Shown here piece by piece: positions 43,933-53,498 of a stretch of 64,000 nt of DNA. The notes below the pieces were generated by a model. The model saw only the letters and a list, made by a program, of their open reading frames with translations, did no database searches and was not told the DNA's origin. Each line of letters starts with the position of its first letter. The stretch's first letter is position 1. The translations under genes were made by a program, and so were the position numbers. The stretch comes from Tenggerimyces sp963762635 (GTDB taxonomy: Bacteria; Actinomycetota; Actinomycetes; Propionibacteriales; Actinopolymorphaceae): the NCBI GenBank assembly GCA_963762635.1, contig CAVXLQ010000005.1:292269-356268 (forward strand), given 5' to 3'.

Positions 43933-44226
43933 GTGGCGGTCGTTTTTCAGACGGTCTACGTCCTGCTCTGGATCTTCCTGATCCTGCTGTTCGTACGACT
44001 CGTGGTCGACTGGGTGCAGTTCTTTGCCCGGTCCTGGGAGCCCAGGGGCATTTTGCTCGTGGCTCTCGAAGGTGTCTATACGGCGACTGACCCGCCTCTG
44101 AGGGCGCTACGCCGCGTGATTCCACCTCTTCGGCTCGGAGGTTTTGCGCTCGATCTCTCGTTCCTGCTGTTGATCCTCATCATCTACATTTTGCAGGCCG
44201 TCGTGCTGAGTTTGGCGTCGTCCTGA
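43933..44226 (+). CDS. yggT: YggT-family membrane protein
   Basis: GTG at 43933 starts a 97-aa protein after TTAGGAGCG. Two transmembrane segments (VYVLLWIFLILLFVRLVVDW and LSFLLLILIIYILQAVVLS) flank the conserved RSWEPRGILLVALEGVYTAT and DPPLRALRRVIPPLRLGGFA. It is the standard neighbour of sepF and divIVA. The function is unknown; some members aid osmotic tolerance or recruitment of the SepF/DivIVA complex. Confidence 0.93.
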   Translation: MAVVFQTVYVLLWIFLILLFVRLVVDWVQFFARSWEPRGILLVALEGVYTATDPPLRALRRVIPPLRLGGFALDLSFLLLILIIYILQAVVLSLASS

Positions 44227-44321
44227 GGTTAAGAGGGCATCCCCCGCTGCCAACCATGCCGAGACCGGGTACGGTAACTCCCTGAACCACGACGTCTACC
44301 CTGTGAGCCCGAGGTGAGGTC

Positions 44322-45137
44322 ATGCCGCTGACGCCCGAGGACGTGCGCAATAAGCGTTTTACGCCCGTCCGCCTGCGCGAGGGCTACGACATGGGCGAGG
44401 TCGACCAGTTCCTCGACGAAGTCGAGTCCGAACTGGAACGTCTGAACCACGAGAACAACGACCTCCATCAGAAGCTCGCGGCCGCCCAGCGTGGCGAAGG
44501 CGCGGCCTATGTCAAGCCCCCTACTGTCCAGGAGCAGCCGCCGGAGCCGGTGGTCCAGCCACCGCGTCAACCGGCGCCCGCACCCGCATCGGTCGCCGAG
44601 GCGTCCACCGCGGCTGCACGGCTGCTCGAAATCGCCACTCAGAACGCCGACCAGCTCGTTGCGGAGAGTAAAGAGCAGGCCAACCGGATCCTCGCCGAGG
44701 CGCGGGCCCGGAGTGAGCGGATGGAGAACGAGGCTCGCGGCCTGGCCGCACGTCTCGAGTCCGACGCTCGCGCGAAGTCCGAGCAGCTCGAGCGGGAGAC
44801 CAACGAGAAGCGGGCTTCGATGTTCGGGGCGCTGGAGAAGGACAAGCAGCGTCTGGAGCAAGAGGTCGACACGCTCCGCACGTTCGAGCGCCAGTTCCGG
44901 AGCCGCCTGAAGGCCTACTTCGAGGCGCAGCTGCGCACACTGGCGAGCCAAGGCTCGCTGGGTACGCAGGGCGGCCCCGACCAGGGCATCTCGGCACCGG
45001 AGTCCAACGGTCCGCGTCCAGTCAATTCGCACCGCCCGCAGCCGGTCCCCGCCGGCGGCGAGCGCCTCGAGCGTGGCGGCGGCCAGACCCCCCGTCTGAA
45101 CGCGCTGCTCGAGGACGACGACGAGTCCTCGCTCTGA
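44322..45137 (+). CDS. divIVA: DivIVA/Wag31, polar growth organiser
   Basis: ATG at 44322 follows GAGGTGAGG. The 271-aa protein begins MPLTPEDVRNKRFTPVRLRE with GYDMGEVDQFLDEVESELER, the N-terminal lipid-binding and coiled-coil region of DivIVA. A Pro-rich linker (about 65-95) follows, then a long coiled coil (KEQANRILAEARARSERMEN, RLEQEVDTLRTFERQFRSRL). The C-terminal 70 residues are disordered. It marks growing poles and localises cell-wall synthesis. A strong hairpin terminator follows. Confidence 0.96.
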   Translation: MPLTPEDVRNKRFTPVRLREGYDMGEVDQFLDEVESELERLNHENNDLHQKLAAAQRGEGAAYVKPPTVQEQPPEPVVQPPRQPAPAPASVAEASTAAARLLEIATQNADQLVAESKEQANRILAEARARSERMENEARGLAARLESDARAKSEQLERETNEKRASMFGALEKDKQRLEQEVDTLRTFERQFRSRLKAYFEAQLRTLASQGSLGTQGGPDQGISAPESNGPRPVNSHRPQPVPAGGERLERGGGQTPRLNALLEDDDESSL

Positions 45138-45163
45138 CCTCGAGAGTCTGACGAGTACGAGCT

Positions 45164-45203
45164 GCGAACGCCTCGGGTCCCCCATGGGACCCGGGGCGTT
45201 CGC
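45164..45203 (+). terminator. intrinsic terminator closing the division-gene cluster
   Basis: An 18-bp stem (45164-45181 with 45186-45203) containing one G-U pair encloses the loop CCAT: GCGAACGCC...GGGTCCC pairs with GGGACCC...GGCGTTCGC. GTGTTTC follows. It lies 26 bp after the divIVA stop and probably ends the ftsZ-divIVA transcript. Confidence 0.85.
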
Positions 45204-45222
45204 GTGTTTCTAGGAGCTTTCG

Positions 45223-45580
45223 ATGGCTGAGGGGCTGATCGCGCGGCCGTTGGGCGCTCGACCTGGGACGCGTTCGCCGAGCTCGTCGAGCGCAACGGGC
45301 GGAGTGTTCGGAGGCTGCTGGTGCATGAGTCACCACGCGACCGACGACGGCCGGTCCTACCACGAGGTCCCAGGCATCGACAACGGGCGACGAAGGAGGA
45401 GCTCGTCCGGACCGATCGAGCGCACGCGGCCTCGTCGAGGCCCTGCCCGACGTGACGGCCGGACGCAAGGCACCCGGCCGCTTCCTCTACTTCGCCACTG
45501 TGGAGCTGTTCGATCAATACGGCTTCGAGCGGGTGCGTCAGATCGCAAAACACCGCTGGATCATGAGCCGACTGGTCGAC
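45223..45580 (+). pseudogene. GNAT-family acetyltransferase pseudogene, internally deleted and frameshifted
   Basis: Near 45260 the sequence reads TWDAFAELVERN in one frame and, a base shift later, GGVFGGCWCM, the start of an actinobacterial GNAT-type protein. The middle (about 80-90 residues, including the CoA-binding loop) is missing. The end resumes as EALPDVTAGRKAPGRFLYF with ATVELFDQYGFERVRQIAKH and RWIMSRLV, a typical GNAT C-terminus. At least two frame changes are required. It is dead sequence between divIVA and ileS. Confidence 0.65.
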
Positions 45581-45581
45581 C

Positions 45582-46165
45582 CTCGATGTCACCAAGTTCG
45601 GGAACATCCCCGATGGCGGCGGCCACCGCTTCACCGGCCGGGCACAAGGCGACCGCAACCGGGAGGCCACCGCCCGCCGCACCGGCACGCGCGGCGGGCA
45701 ACTACGCACCCCGGACCGGGAAAGCGTTCGTCCACACCGTCATCGACGACCACTCCCGGCTCGCCTACGCCGAGATCTGCGCCGACGAGAACCGCCGCCA
45801 CCGCCGTGACCGTGCTGCGCAGGGCCGTCGCCTGGTTCGCCGGCCACGGCGTCACCGTCGAGCGGGTCCTGTCCGACAACGGCTCCTGCTACCGGTCCCA
45901 CGCCTGGCGAGACGCCTGCATCGAGCTCGACATCAAACACAAACGGACCCGGCCCTACCGGCCCCAGACCAACGGCAAGATCGAACGGTTCCACCGCACC
46001 CTCGCCGACGGCTGGGCCTACGCCCGCTTCTACACATCAGAAACCGAACGCCGAACCGCCCTGCCGGGCTGGCTCCACTTCTACAATCACCACCGAGCCC
46101 ATTCCGCCATCGGAGGCCAGCCACCAGTCACCCGACTGACCAACCTCCCTGGACATCACACCTAG
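45582..46165 (+). mobile_element. truncated, frameshifted IS481-family transposase
   Basis: The first recognisable segment is DVTKFGNIPDGGGHRF, followed in shifted frames by AFVHTVIDDHSRLAYAEICA (first catalytic Asp), AWFAGHGVTVERVLSDNGSC (second Asp) and RPYRPQTNGKIERFHRTLAD (Glu). It ends HFYNHHRAHSAIGGQPPVTR and LTNLPGHHT. The N-terminal half (helix-turn-helix) and both terminal inverted repeats are missing. At least two frameshifts separate the pieces. Its stop codon overlaps the ileS stop on the other strand. Confidence 0.8.
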
Positions 46166-49100
46166 CTCGCCTTCTTGAACCAGAGCGTCAGGCCGAGGTC
46201 CTCGGACAGCTCCACCGCGAAGCCCTCGTCCGGCTCCGGGGCGCCTTCCCGCACCGACAGAGCCAGGACCTCGTCGCCGAGGAACGAGCCGTGCTCCCGG
46301 AGCGCGGACTCCAGCTCTTCGGACTCGGCGGACCAGCGGAGCTCGATGCGGTCGCTTACCTCGAGGCCGCGCGCCTTCCGGGCCTCCTGGACCAGCCGTA
46401 CGACCTCGCGGGCGAGGCCGGCCCGGCGCAGGGCGTCGGTCACGTGCAGGTCGAGGGCCACGGTCTCGCCGTGGGCGTTCGCCACGGCCCAGCCCTCGCG
46501 CGGCCGCTCGGACACGATCACCTCGTCCGACGTCAACGCGACCTCGGCACCGTCGACGACCACCGAAGCCGAGCCCGACTCCCGCAGCGACGTCGCCAAC
46601 GCACCCGCGTCCGCGGCGGACACAGCCGAAGCCACCGAGGGCGTCGACTTGCCGAAACGCTTGCCCAACGTACGGAAGTTCGGCTTCACCGCGTACTCGA
46701 CCAGCTCCTCGCCCGCCTCGACGAGACCCTGCAGCCGCAGCACGTTCAGCTCCTCGGCGACCTCCTGCCGCAGGTCCTCCGGCAACGAGGACCACCCAGG
46801 CGCGCCGACGAGGGCCAACGCCAACGGCTGTCGCGTCCTCACCTTCGCCTCGGCACGCGCCGCGCGGCCCAGCTCGACCACCCGCCGCGCCACCGTCACC
46901 TGCGCGGACAGCTCGTCGTCCACCGCGCCGGCGGAAGGCCAGTCGGCGAGGTGCACGGACACCGGAGCCGAGGAACGCACCGGCCGCACCAGGTCCTGCC
47001 ACACCCGCTCGGTCACGAACGGCACCAGCGGCGCCATGACCAGCGTCAGCGCCTCCAACGTCGCGTGCAACGTCGACAGCGCCTCGGCGTCGCCGGCCCA
47101 GAACCGCCGCCGCGACCGGCGCACGTACCAGTTCGACAGGTCGTCGACGAAGTCGCCGAGCCGCTGACCGATCCGCTGCGTGTCGAACGTCTCGTACGCC
47201 TCGGTGAGGTCCCGCACCAGCCGCGCGGTCTCCGACGACAGCCACCGGTCCAGCACGTTCGAGGACTCGACGGGAGAAGCCGGCGTCCAGTCCGCCAGCG
47301 ACGCGTACAGGGTGTGGAACGCGACCGTGTTCCAGTACGTCAAGATGACCTTGCGCACGACCTCCTGGATCGTCGTGTCGCCCACCCGACGCGCCGACCA
47401 CGGCGAGCCCGAGCACGCCATGAACCACCGCACCGCGTCCGCGCCGTGCCGCTCCATCAGCCCGATCGGCTCGAGCACGTTGCCGAGGTGCTTGCTCATC
47501 TTCCGGCCGTCCTCGGCCAGGATCAGCCCGAGGCACAGCACGTTCTCGTACGACGACCGGTCGAACACCAGCGTGCCGATCGCCATCAGCGAGTAGAACC
47601 AGCCGCGGGTCTGGTCGATCGCCTCGCAGATGAACTGCGCCGGGTACGCCTGCTCGAAGATCGCCTTCGACCCGTCGGCGTACGGGTAGCCGAACTGCGC
47701 GAACGGCATCGAGCCGGAGTCGTACCAGGCGTCGATCACCTCGGGCACGCGATGCGCCGAGCCGCCACAGTCGGGGCAGGCGATCGCGATGTCGTCGACG
47801 AACGGCCGGTGCGGATCCACGTCGCCGTGGTCGGCTCCCGCGAGGTCTCCCAACTCCGCAAGGGATCCGACGCAGGTGAGGTGTCCCTCGTCGCACTCCC
47901 AGATCGGCAGTGGCGTGCCCCAGTACCGGTTCCTCGACAGCGCCCAGTCGACGTTGTTGCGCAGCCATTCGCCGTACCGGCCGTGCTTGATCGTGTCGGG
48001 GAACCAGTTCGTCTTCTCGTTCTCCGCGAGCAGCGCCTCGCCGCGCTCGGTCGTCCGGATGAACCACGACGGGAGCGCGTAGTAGAGCAGGGGAGTGCCG
48101 CAGCGCCAGCAGTGCGGGTAGGTGTGCTCGTACTTGTCGCCGCGGAACAGCAGCCCGCGTTCGCGCAGCGACGACGACCAGCGAATCGTCGGCCTGCTTG
48201 AAGAACTTGCCGCCGACGAGGTTGAGCGACTCCTCGAACGTGCCGTCGGGGCGGACCGGGTTGACCACCGGCAAGCCGTACTTGCGTCCGACCCGGTAGT
48301 CGTCCTCGCCGAACGCCGGCGCCTGGTGCACCAGACCCGTGCCGTCCTCGGTCGAGACGTAGGAGTCGACCACCACGTAGTTGGCGTCCTCGAGCTCCAC
48401 CAGCGAGAACGGGCGGGAGTACGCCCACCGCTCCAGCTGCGAGCCCTGGAAGCGGTCGGTGACGTTCCAGCCCTCGCCGAGCACGGACAGCAGGTCGGCC
48501 GCGACGATCAGCGTCTCCTTGCCGTCGGTCGCGGCGACGTACTCGACCTCGGGGTGCACCGCGACGGCCGTGTTCGAGACCAGCGTCCACGGTGTCGTCG
48601 TCCAGATCAGCAGCGAGGCCTTGCCGGCGAGCGGGCCGGACGTGAGCGGCATCCGGACGAACACCGAGGGGTCGGCGACCACCTGGTAGACGTCGGGCTG
48701 GCCGAGCTCGTGGTCGGAGAGCGTGGTGCCGCAGCGCGGGCAGTAGGGGCTGATCCGGTAGTCGCGGACCAGTAGGCCCTTGTCGAAGATGACCTTGAGC
48801 GACCACCACACCGACTCGACGTAGGACGAGTTCATCGTCCAGTACGCCTCGGACATGTCCACCCAGTAGCCCATGCGCTCGGTGAGCTCGGTGAACGCGC
48901 CGACGTACCGCTTCACCGACTCGCGGCACTTCGCGTTGAACTCCGCGACGCCGTACTCCTCGATCTGCGGCTTGCCCGAGATGCCGAGCTCCTTCTCCAC
49001 CGCGACCTCGACCGGCAGGCCGTGGCAGTCCCAGCCGGCCTTGCGCTCGACGAACCGCCCGCGCATGGTCTGGAAGCGCGGGAACATGTCCTTGAACACG

Positions 49101-49294
49101 CGCGCCTCGACGTGATGTGCGCCCGGCTGGCCGTTCGCGGTGGGCGGGCCCTCGTAGAACGTCCAGCGCTCACCGTCCTGGGTCTTGGCGAGCGACTTGG
49201 CGAACACGTCGTTGTCCCGCCAGAACGAGAGGATCGCGTGGTCGACCTCGGGCAGGTCGACCTGGGGCGGGACGGGGCGGTAGCTAGCGGTCAC
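46162..49294 (-). CDS. ileS: isoleucyl-tRNA synthetase, with a one-base frameshift
   Basis: GTG at 49294 starts a class I synthetase. The N-terminal part has the HIGH-equivalent segment ANGQPGAHHVEARVFKDM, then GWDCHGLPVEVAVEKELGI and ISPYCPRCGTTLSDHELGQP. At about 48168-48180 the codons GTCGTCGTCGCTGCGC appear to carry one surplus G; removing it gives FKQADDSLVSSLRERGLLF and opens the remaining frame. That frame has DGRKMSKHLGNVLEP (KMSKS), EVIDAWYDSGSMPFAQFGYP, WYVRRSRRRFWAGD and the C-terminal domain ending SEDLGLTLWFKKAS. Corrected length is about 1,043 aa, normal for actinobacteria. The gene is essential, so an error in the sequence is the simplest explanation. Confidence 0.9.
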
Positions 49295-49328
49295 GCTTCG
49301 CGATCCTAAGCCCGGGCACACTGGCGGG

Positions 49329-49619
49329 ATGAGCCAGCCGTTCCGTATCGCGCTCCGGGTGAAGCCGGGTGCCCGGCGCGCCCGGGTCGGCGGCCGGTAC
49401 GCGGGGCCGCGCGGCGACGCGCTCGTGGTCGCCGTGACCGAACGGGCGGTGGACGGCCGGGCGACGGCAGCCGCTTTGGCGGCGGTGGCGGCCGCGTTCG
49501 GGGTCCCGAAGTCCGCGATAGTGCTGGTTTCTGGAGCAACAAATCGGGACAAGATGGTCGATATCGGCGCGCCGAACGCCGATATCCGGCTTGACGAGCT
49601 CCTCAGCGCGGATGATTGA
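49329..49619 (+). CDS. DUF167 (YggU) family protein
   Basis: ATG at 49329 diverges from ileS over 34 bp. The 96-aa protein has the family core RIALRVKPGARRARVGGRYA, GDALVVAVTERAVDGRATAA, and the end VPKSAIVLVSGATNRDKMVD. DUF167 proteins are small alpha/beta proteins of unknown function, often next to yggT or division genes. It is followed by the DksA-like gene after 50 bp. Confidence 0.85.
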   Translation: MSQPFRIALRVKPGARRARVGGRYAGPRGDALVVAVTERAVDGRATAAALAAVAAAFGVPKSAIVLVSGATNRDKMVDIGAPNADIRLDELLSADD

Positions 49620-49669
49620 GTGCCTTGAATCACCGGCAGGACCGGCCAGGCTGATCGGAGGGTTCGCAG

Positions 49670-50390
49670 ATGGCGGACAAGAAGGCGGCGACCGCGAGGA
49701 AGGCTCCCGCGAAGAAGGCGGCGGCCAAGAAGGCGGCTACGAAGGCGCCGGCCACCAAGGTCGCGGCGAAGAAGACCGCGGCCAAGGCCCCGGCGAAGAA
49801 GGTCGCCGCCAAGAAGGCGCCGGCCAAGAAGGCTCCGCCGGCCAAGAAAGCTCCACCGGCGAAGAAGGCTCCGCCGCGCGAAGAAGGCGCCAGCGGCGAA
49901 GAAGGCGCCCGCGAAGAAGGCTCCGCCGGCCAAGAAAGCTCCGCCGGCGAAGAAGGCGCCTGCCAACAAGGCCGCGCCCACCCGGTCCCGGCAGGCGAGC
50001 GACCTCGTCGTCCGTGCGGGCGAGTCGCCGTGGTCCGAGGCCGAGCTGCAGGAGGTCGGGGACGAGCTCCAGGCCGACGCCGACCGGCTGCAGGCCCAGA
50101 TCGACGAGGCCGACCACGAGCTCGCCGACCTGACCCGCGACAGCGGCGACGGCGCTGGTGACGACCAGGCCGACCAGGGCTCGAAGGCGTACGAGCGCGA
50201 GCACGAGATCCAGCTCGCCAACAACGCCCGCGAGATGCTGGCCCAGATCGCACGTGCCCAAGCCCACATCGCCGACGGCACGTACGGCATCTGCGAACGC
50301 TGCGGCAACCCGATCGGGAAGGGTCGGCTGCAGGCATTCCCCCGTGCGACACTGTGCATGACATGCAAACAGCTGGAGGAGCGTCGCTGA
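49670..50390 (+). CDS. DksA/TraR-family zinc-finger protein with Lys/Ala-rich N-terminus, one-base frameshift
   Basis: ATG at 49670 opens a low-complexity, histone-H1-like repeat (KAPAKKAAAKKAATKAPATK and so on). Around 49871-49881 CCGCCGCGCGAAG should be CCGCCGGCGAAG to keep the KAPAKK pattern; the surplus base sends the frame off and the rest is in the next frame. It continues with RQASDLVVRAGESPW and a coiled coil, then the zinc finger CERCGNPIGKGRLQ with CMTCKQLEERR (four cysteines, C-x2-C-x17-C-x2-C). Corrected length is 239 aa. It overlaps lspA. Actinobacterial members lie beside lspA and may bind RNA polymerase. Confidence 0.85.
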
Positions 50391-50968
50391 ACGAGGACGC
50401 CATAGAACCCGAAGCCCCCGCGGATCCCCCTCAGCCCCCGAAGCCGCACCGCCCGCGAGGGGTGCTGCTCGCGTTCTCCGGCGGAGTCGCCGCGCTGGTG
50501 ATCCTGATCGACCAGATCACCAAGCTGATCGCGCTGAACGAGCTCAGCGACGGCCCGATCCGGCTGCTGGACGGCCTGCTCACGCTGGTGCTCGTCCGCA
50601 ACGGCGGCGCGGCGTTCGGCATGGGTGCGGCGTTCACGCCGATCGTCGTCTGCTTCGTGCTGATCGTGGTCGCGGTGGTCATCCGGCTCACGTTCAAGGC
50701 AGGCAGCGTCGCGTGGGCGATCACGCTCGGCTTCGTGCTGGGCGGCGCGTTCGGCAACCTCGTCGACCGTTTCCTTCGGGACCCCGGCTTCATGCACGGG
50801 CACGTCGTGGACTTCCTGCAGCTGCCTTACTGGCCGGTGTTCAACGTCGCCGACATGTCGATCAGCTGCGCGGTCGCACTTGTCGTGCTGCTCACGTTCA
50901 CCGGACGCCGGCTCGACGGGACGCGCGAGGTGCGCGAGACGCGTGGGTCGGGCGGGCAAAAGCAGTGA
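50363..50968 (+). CDS. lspA: LspA, signal peptidase II (lipoprotein processing)
   Basis: The start is uncertain: ATG at 50363 or GTG at 50354, both overlapping the end of the upstream gene; a GGAG precedes the CTG at 50387. The protein has about 200 aa with four transmembrane helices. Conserved LspA segments are LVILIDQITKLIALNELSD, LLTLVLVRNGGAAFGMGAA, GGAFGNLVDRFLRD (catalytic Asp) and GHVVDFLQLPYWPVFNVADM (second Asp). It removes signal peptides from prolipoproteins such as the sugar-binding lipoprotein in this window. It overlaps rluD by four bases. Confidence 0.92.
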   Translation: MQTAGGASLNEDAIEPEAPADPPQPPKPHRPRGVLLAFSGGVAALVILIDQITKLIALNELSDGPIRLLDGLLTLVLVRNGGAAFGMGAAFTPIVVCFVLIVVAVVIRLTFKAGSVAWAITLGFVLGGAFGNLVDRFLRDPGFMHGHVVDFLQLPYWPVFNVADMSISCAVALVVLLTFTGRRLDGTREVRETRGSGGQKQ

Positions 50969-51903
50969 GCGGGGAGCGTCGCAGCCTCGCCGTACCCGAA
51001 GGACTCGAGGGCGAACGGCTGGACACCGCCCTCGCGCGGCTCTTCGGGGTGTCGCGGACGAAGGCCGCCGAACTCGTGGAGTCCGGCCTGGTGCTGCTCG
51101 ACGGCGCGTCGCCGATGAAGTCCGAACGGGTCTCCGCCGGCACCTGGCTCGAGGTCGAGATGCCGCGACCCGCCGAACCGATCGCGCCGGAGACCGTCGA
51201 GGGCATGCGGGTCGTGTACGACGACGCCGACCTCGTCGTGGTCGACAAGCCGGTCGGTGTCGCGGCGCATCCGAGCCCGGGCTGGCGCGGACCGACCGTG
51301 ATCGGGCACCTGGTGGCGGCGGGCTTCCGGATCTCGACGTCCGGGGCGGCGGAACGACAGGGCATCGTGCACCGGCTCGACGTCGGTACGAGCGGGCTGA
51401 TGGTCGTGGCGAAGTCCGAGACCGCGTACTCGGTGCTCAAGGACGCGTTCCGCGAACGAACTGTGGACAAGATCTATCACGCACTCGTGCAGGGACACCC
51501 TGATCCATCGCGCGGGACGATCGACGCGCCGATCGACCGGCACCCGGTGCACGAGTACCGGTGGGCGGTCGTCGCCTCCGGCAAGCCGTCGGTGACGCAC
51601 TACGCCACGCTGGAGGCGCTGCGGCACGCGTCGCTGCTGGAGATCCACCTGGAGACCGGGCGGACCCACCAGATCCGCGTGCACATGTCGGCCGTCCGGC
51701 ATCCGTGCGTCGGCGACCTGACGTACGGCGCGGACCCGGTGCTCGCGCAGCGGCTCGGGCTGACCCGGCAGTGGTTGCACGCGTACGAGCTGGCGTTCAC
51801 GCATCCGGCGACAGGGGACCGGGTGTCGTTCTCGACACCGTACCCAGCCGACCTGGCCAGTGCGCTCGAGATTGCCCGCTCTGTGGACAGCTCGCCCAGC
51901 TAG
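50965..51903 (+). CDS. rluD: RluD-type 23S rRNA pseudouridine synthase
   Basis: GTG at 50965 overlaps the lspA stop. The 312-aa protein has an N-terminal S4 domain (GERLDTALARLFGVSRTKAA, SGLVLLDGASPMKSERVSA), then the catalytic domain with GIVHRLDVGTSGLMVVAKS (catalytic Asp), RTVDKIYHALVQGHPDPSRG and HLETGRTHQIRVHMSAVRHP. RluD makes pseudouridines in helix 69 of 23S rRNA. Pairing with lspA is the usual arrangement in this phylum. Confidence 0.93.
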   Translation: MSGERRSLAVPEGLEGERLDTALARLFGVSRTKAAELVESGLVLLDGASPMKSERVSAGTWLEVEMPRPAEPIAPETVEGMRVVYDDADLVVVDKPVGVAAHPSPGWRGPTVIGHLVAAGFRISTSGAAERQGIVHRLDVGTSGLMVVAKSETAYSVLKDAFRERTVDKIYHALVQGHPDPSRGTIDAPIDRHPVHEYRWAVVASGKPSVTHYATLEALRHASLLEIHLETGRTHQIRVHMSAVRHPCVGDLTYGADPVLAQRLGLTRQWLHAYELAFTHPATGDRVSFSTPYPADLASALEIARSVDSSPS

Positions 51904-51930
51904 TGAGCCGCCGGCGCTAACGTGCTGATC

Positions 51931-52236
51931 ATGGACCGTTTGGCAGAGGCCGTACGCCCGTTGTTGCCTTCCTCGCGTCCGTCCACGTTGGCGGAATGCC
52001 GGGCCGCGATCGACGAGATCGACACCGCTCTCGCCGTACTCCTCGAGCATCGCGCCGCGTTGACCGAGCAGGTGCAGCGCATCAAGCCCGTCGGCGGGCA
52101 CGCCGGCCGCGACCTCGCCCGCGAGGAGGAGATCGTCGCGCGGATGGCCGCGCTGGCACCGCGCCTCGGCACCGAGCAGCTGCGTCGCATTGTGACATCG
52201 ATTATCGAGGCCAGCCTGGACGTCGCCAAGCACTAG
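51931..52236 (+). CDS. chorismate mutase (AroQ type)
   Basis: ATG at 51931 starts a 101-aa all-helical protein; a GTG three codons upstream is an alternative. LAECRAAIDEIDTALAVLLE, HRAALTEQVQRIKPV, GGHAGRDLAREEEIVARM and GTEQLRRIVTSIIEAS correspond to the conserved Arg/Lys-containing helices of AroQ mutases that convert chorismate to prephenate. It is monofunctional: no prephenate dehydratase domain follows. The stop overlaps the stop of the convergent ltrA gene by four bases. Confidence 0.88.
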   Translation: MDRLAEAVRPLLPSSRPSTLAECRAAIDEIDTALAVLLEHRAALTEQVQRIKPVGGHAGRDLAREEEIVARMAALAPRLGTEQLRRIVTSIIEASLDVAKH

Positions 52237-53420
52237 CTCCGTCGGTACCAGACGATGGCGCCGTAGGACATCGGGACCAGCTGGACGGCGACGAGGACCG
52301 CGAGCAGCGGGGTCGTGGTCCAGCCGACATCGAGCATCGTGATCAGCGCGACCACGGCGACCGCCACCTTGAGGGCGGGGCTCAGCGTCGTGTGGGTGGG
52401 CTCGTCCGGTCGGCGTTCCAGCGTCAGCTCGAGCCCGGCCAGCCCCAGCAACGCGAGCGCGACCGATCCGCCCAGGAGCAGCCGGACGGAGTCCGGAACG
52501 TGGGGCTCGGCGATCGCCGCCGAGATGCCCGCGCCGGTCGCGGTGATCCCCGCCAGCACGACCAGATGGAGGTAGACCCAGCCGAGCGCGGTCGCGAAGT
52601 GCGCGCGGGGCGAACGTCGCGCGACGAAGTCGAAGTACAGCCACCACAGCCCGATCCCGACGCCGAGGCCGAGCGCCGCGTCGGCCAGCTGGACGGGTCC
52701 GAGGTGGCCGGCCTCGTTCAGCTCGCTGAGCCCGGTGATCACGCCGACGATGGACTCGCCGAGAACGATCATCGTGAGCAGGCCGAAGCGTTCCGGGAAC
52801 TTCGACGAGGACAGCCGCGGCAGCTTCGCCTGGAGGCGCACCGTGAAGCTGGGCGCGGCGATCTCGACCAGGATCGCCGCCCCGAACATCACCCACCGGA
52901 CCGGTCCCTCGAACGCCGTCGCCCCGAGCACCAGCGCCGAGGCGATCAGGAACCCGCCCACGAAGCGCGCCGCGACCGGGCGGAACCGCGGTTCGTGCAG
53001 AGCGGCGCGGATCCACTGCACCATGTTGACGAGCCGCGTCGCGAGGTACGCCAGCGCGAAGCCCTGATAGCTCGACCCGAGCCCGTCCTCGGCCCATACG
53101 GCGAGGCCCGCGACCGTGGCCATCGCGGCGAACGTGAAGAGCCGGTTCTCCAGCCCGTTCGACTCGAACCGCTCGTTGTAGTAGGTGAACCCGTTCCACG
53201 CCCAGAAGATCGCGGCGAACTGCAGGCAGTACGCCAGCAGGCCCTCCGCGTCGAGGTGCAGGGCCAGGCTGTGCGAGAGCCTGGCGATGACGACGACGAA
53301 GACCAGGTCGAAGAACAGCTCGAGCCAGGACACCCGCCGTTCCAGCTCGAAGTCCTCGTCCGTACGCAGCGCCGCCCGCTGCCACCAGGCCCTGCTCGGC
53401 CGACCCACCTGAGACGTCAC
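52233..53420 (-). CDS. low-temperature-requirement protein A (LtrA) family
   Basis: ATG at 53420 starts a 395-aa polytopic protein with about eleven helices. The LtrA signatures are VSWLELFFDLVFVVVIARLS, NERFESNGLENRLFTFAAM, SSKFPERFGLLTMIVLGESI and WWLYFDFVARRSPRAHF. LtrA was linked to growth at low temperature in Listeria; the molecular function is unknown. Upstream, two TTACAC repeats (near 53435 and 53443) could be regulatory. It is convergent with the chorismate mutase gene. Confidence 0.88.
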   Translation of the reverse strand: MTSQVGRPSRAWWQRAALRTDEDFELERRVSWLELFFDLVFVVVIARLSHSLALHLDAEGLLAYCLQFAAIFWAWNGFTYYNERFESNGLENRLFTFAAMATVAGLAVWAEDGLGSSYQGFALAYLATRLVNMVQWIRAALHEPRFRPVAARFVGGFLIASALVLGATAFEGPVRWVMFGAAILVEIAAPSFTVRLQAKLPRLSSSKFPERFGLLTMIVLGESIVGVITGLSELNEAGHLGPVQLADAALGLGVGIGLWWLYFDFVARRSPRAHFATALGWVYLHLVVLAGITATGAGISAAIAEPHVPDSVRLLLGGSVALALLGLAGLELTLERRPDEPTHTTLSPALKVAVAVVALITMLDVGWTTTPLLAVLVAVQLVPMSYGAIVWYRRS

Positions 53421-53498
53421 CGGCAGAGTGTTACACGATTACACCCCGATCGGCGCCGCCGGAACGACTTGTCGGTGGGCGGTGGTTGGATCGGCGAC

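Noticed and set aside
45440..45560. TetR helix-turn-helix fragment (ELFDQYGFERV)
   Set aside because: The following RQIAKHRWIM and preceding DVTAGRKAPGRFLYF match the C-terminus of GNAT proteins better, and the same GNAT N-terminus is present just upstream.
49670..50390. Programmed +1 frameshift in the DksA-like gene
   Set aside because: The site lacks a recognised slippery codon and stop pair and the same defect occurs in three unrelated genes, so a sequence error is simpler.
46162..50959. A giant fused minus-strand protein of 1,640 codons
   Set aside because: Only its middle third is IleS; the flanks are antisense shadows of neighbouring genes and the ileS C-terminal part is in another frame.
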